Source: Eudoraea sp. (GTDB lineage: Bacteria; Bacteroidota; Bacteroidia; Flavobacteriales; Flavobacteriaceae). From it: a stretch of DNA of 6,919 nucleotides. Shown here one piece after another: positions 5,412-6,919 of the stretch (position 1 is its first letter; each line of letters begins with the position of its first letter). The notes under the pieces are model-generated. The model saw only the letters and a program-made list of their open reading frames with translations. It ran no database searches and was not told the DNA's origin. The DNA is taken from positions 1 to 6,919 of the forward strand of contig JABDRK010000198.1 of the NCBI GenBank assembly GCA_013041785.1. Reading direction: 5' to 3'. Made by a program: the position numbers and the translations under genes.

Positions 5412-6919
5412 CTATGAATTATCAAGCAACACCTGATCAAAATCAACTCCCTCTATAGGTACTATTATTTCATTAACCGGATCCCAATCAATCCTTCTTC
5501 CAAGTTTATAAGATATTCCAGCCATGTGAGCAGAAATAGCCTCATCAAAGCCTTCATCTATGCCACAGCTGAGTTTCCCACCATTCCGGGTAGCACTTAG
5601 CCATTCCCTCAAATGCAGGAAGGTAGAATCTACCCTTCTTCCATCGATATACGTCCACATTAGGCCCTTATCGGCAAAATACTGGGAGGTAGCAGAAGAT
5701 ACTGCATCAGGAACTGTGGCACCAGGATCGTATTGGTAGATCGGAACCCGGGGATTCATCTTCTCTGCTTCTATCATATCCGCATATTTCGTGGATCCGC
5801 TTTCGGGCCAGATGGTAAGGCGGTTCCCCAATTCCATGCTGGCATCGTGTCCCATGAGTATAGTGGGCCTGCTAAAGCCATTTCCAAGAGTGGCGCTATA
5901 GACAAAGGTCATCCCTTTCTCTTTACCTTTTACCTGGCTACTTCCTTTACTATAATCCGGAAATTCCATATTCACTTGCAATACATCAGGGACATTTCGT
6001 CCATCATTGTGCGTGTATATCCCACCTGAAGTCATAACACTATTGGGAATTCCCATATTGAGCACGCAGTTGAGCCGGTCGTAATCATGCGTCAGGAGAT
6101 CCCCGGAAAGTCCAGAACCATAGGCCCACCATTTCCGCCATCTGAAGAAGTGATTCTTGTTAAACGGAATTTTAGGGGCACTGCCCAGGAACAGTTCCCA
6201 ATCTATGGTATTCTCATTTGCCTGTTCATGTATGTCGTAATTCCAGGCGCCGTTATCATCATTCCTGTTGGTATTGGTTTGTATAAGCGATACATGACCC
6301 AATATCCCTTTGTCTATAATATCCTGTGCGGTTTGGAAACTGAGGGTCTGCCTGTGTTGATGGCCTACCATTAACTTGGCTTTGGATTTACGAGCCGCCT
6401 CTCGTAACCGGTAGGTCTCTTCAATGGTATGCGTCATGGGCTTTTCCAGATAGGCATGTATGCCATTTTCAAGAGCATCTATCGCCATAGGTGCATGCCA
6501 GTGGTCTGGCGTAGCAATAATCACTGCATCCACTTCTCCGCTGCGGATCATTTCCTGATGGGTAGTAAATCGTTTTAAAGGTTTATCCGGGTTAATTTTC
6601 ATTGCCCGCTCAGCATGAATATCAAAAGCGTCACAAACCGCTACAAGGTCCACATTGAGCTTATCCTGATCCAGAAAATCCTGTAAGCGATTGTTATTGG
6701 GGTCCTCTTCATGAGCTATGCGCATTTCTGCTATCCACTCTTCCGTGGCATATCCCAAAGCCCGGCAAAGTTGTTCTCCCCGTATACCAAAACCAATTAT
6801 CCCAACCCGGATAGGATCGCCACCAATCGCCTTAACCGCTTTAGGCAGGGAAGGCTCAATATTCAGTTGTTCCAGAATGGCTGACCTTTCCCTTTTTTTG
6901 GAAACCGCATTAGAAGCAC
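5412..6919 (-). CDS. Gfo/Idh/MocA family oxidoreductase, N-terminus beyond the window
   Basis: The frame is open from the right edge to TAG at 5414-5412, giving 501 visible residues. A TTG at 6758 is not the start: the 53 codons above it encode RVGIIGFGIRGEQL, the NAD(P)-binding G-x-G-x-x-G motif (6777-6794). Further along are TPDHWH, the family's E-K-P with its central lysine (6438-6446), a GHQHRQ segment and GDLLTHDYDRLN, matching the D-x(3)-H-x(2)-D region of the substrate domain. These enzymes oxidise, reduce or epimerise sugars and cyclitols with bound nicotinamide; the related family GH109 cleaves glycosides by an NAD-dependent route. About 40 residues lie between the window edge and the Rossmann fold. 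In Bacteroidota and Planctomycetes homologues this space usually follows a Tat signal peptide, so export is likely, but the signal itself is not visible. Substrate unknown. Confidence 0.92.
   Translation of the reverse strand, partial: ASNAVSKKRERSAILEQLNIEPSLPKAVKAIGGDPIRVGIIGFGIRGEQLCRALGYATEEWIAEMRIAHEEDPNNNRLQDFLDQDKLNVDLVAVCDAFDIHAERAMKINPDKPLKRFTTHQEMIRSGEVDAVIIATPDHWHAPMAIDALENGIHAYLEKPMTHTIEETYRLREAARKSKAKLMVGHQHRQTLSFQTAQDIIDKGILGHVSLIQTNTNRNDDNGAWNYDIHEQANENTIDWELFLGSAPKIPFNKNHFFRWRKWWAYGSGLSGDLLTHDYDRLNCVLNMGIPNSVMTSGGIYTHNDGRNVPDVLQVNMEFPDYSKGSSQVKGKEKGMTFVYSATLGNGFSRPTILMGHDASMELGNRLTIWPESGSTKYADMIEAEKMNPRVPIYQYDPGATVPDAVSSATSQYFADKGLMWTYIDGRRVDSTFLHLREWLSATRNGGKLSCGIDEGFDEAISAHMAGISYKLGRRIDWDPVNEIIVPIEGVDFDQVLLDNS

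Noticed and set aside
6756..6758. TTG as start of the oxidoreductase
   Set aside because: The frame continues upstream and encodes the dinucleotide-binding glycine motif, so the true start is outside the window.

Overview
The window looks like chromosomal DNA of a Flavobacteriia-type Bacteroidota. Three things point there: a TonB with a C-terminal domain in the Bacteroidota style, a candidate promoter of the flavobacterial type (TTG, then TAnnTTTG), and start codons without clear purine-rich ribosome binding sites. Composition is moderate in GC and looks even by eye. I see no transposase, integrase, CRISPR array, tRNA or rRNA, so this reads as ordinary core or near-core sequence.

Layout, left to right. 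Positions 1-987 (minus) hold the first 329 codons of a large protein that runs off the left edge; it resembles a flavobacterial GAF-domain protein. A 115-bp divergent spacer carries a good promoter for it. On the plus strand come a calcineurin-like (LpxH-like) metallophosphoesterase (1103-1996) and, 12 bp later, a membrane-anchored AraC-type regulator (2009-3184), probably one transcript. After a 106-bp spacer follows an acyltransferase-3 family membrane protein (3291-4457). A hairpin terminator separates this group from a convergent tonB gene (4509-5231, minus). Upstream of tonB is a 180-bp spacer holding an inverted repeat next to the tonB start and the strong terminator of the next gene. 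Positions 5412-6919 (minus) encode a Gfo/Idh/MocA oxidoreductase whose N-terminus lies beyond the right edge.

Working together: the phosphoesterase, the membrane regulator and the acyltransferase all fit envelope lipid or glycan work, and TonB powers outer-membrane import. Coupling between them is inferred from neighbourhood only. The oxidoreductase is a separate unit, probably in sugar metabolism. Two genes are longer than a start-to-stop scan shows: the left-edge gene has no stop inside the window, and the oxidoreductase continues 53 codons beyond the first in-frame start-like codon and includes its dinucleotide-binding motif there. I found no convincing new multi-gene system; the points worth checking are modest.
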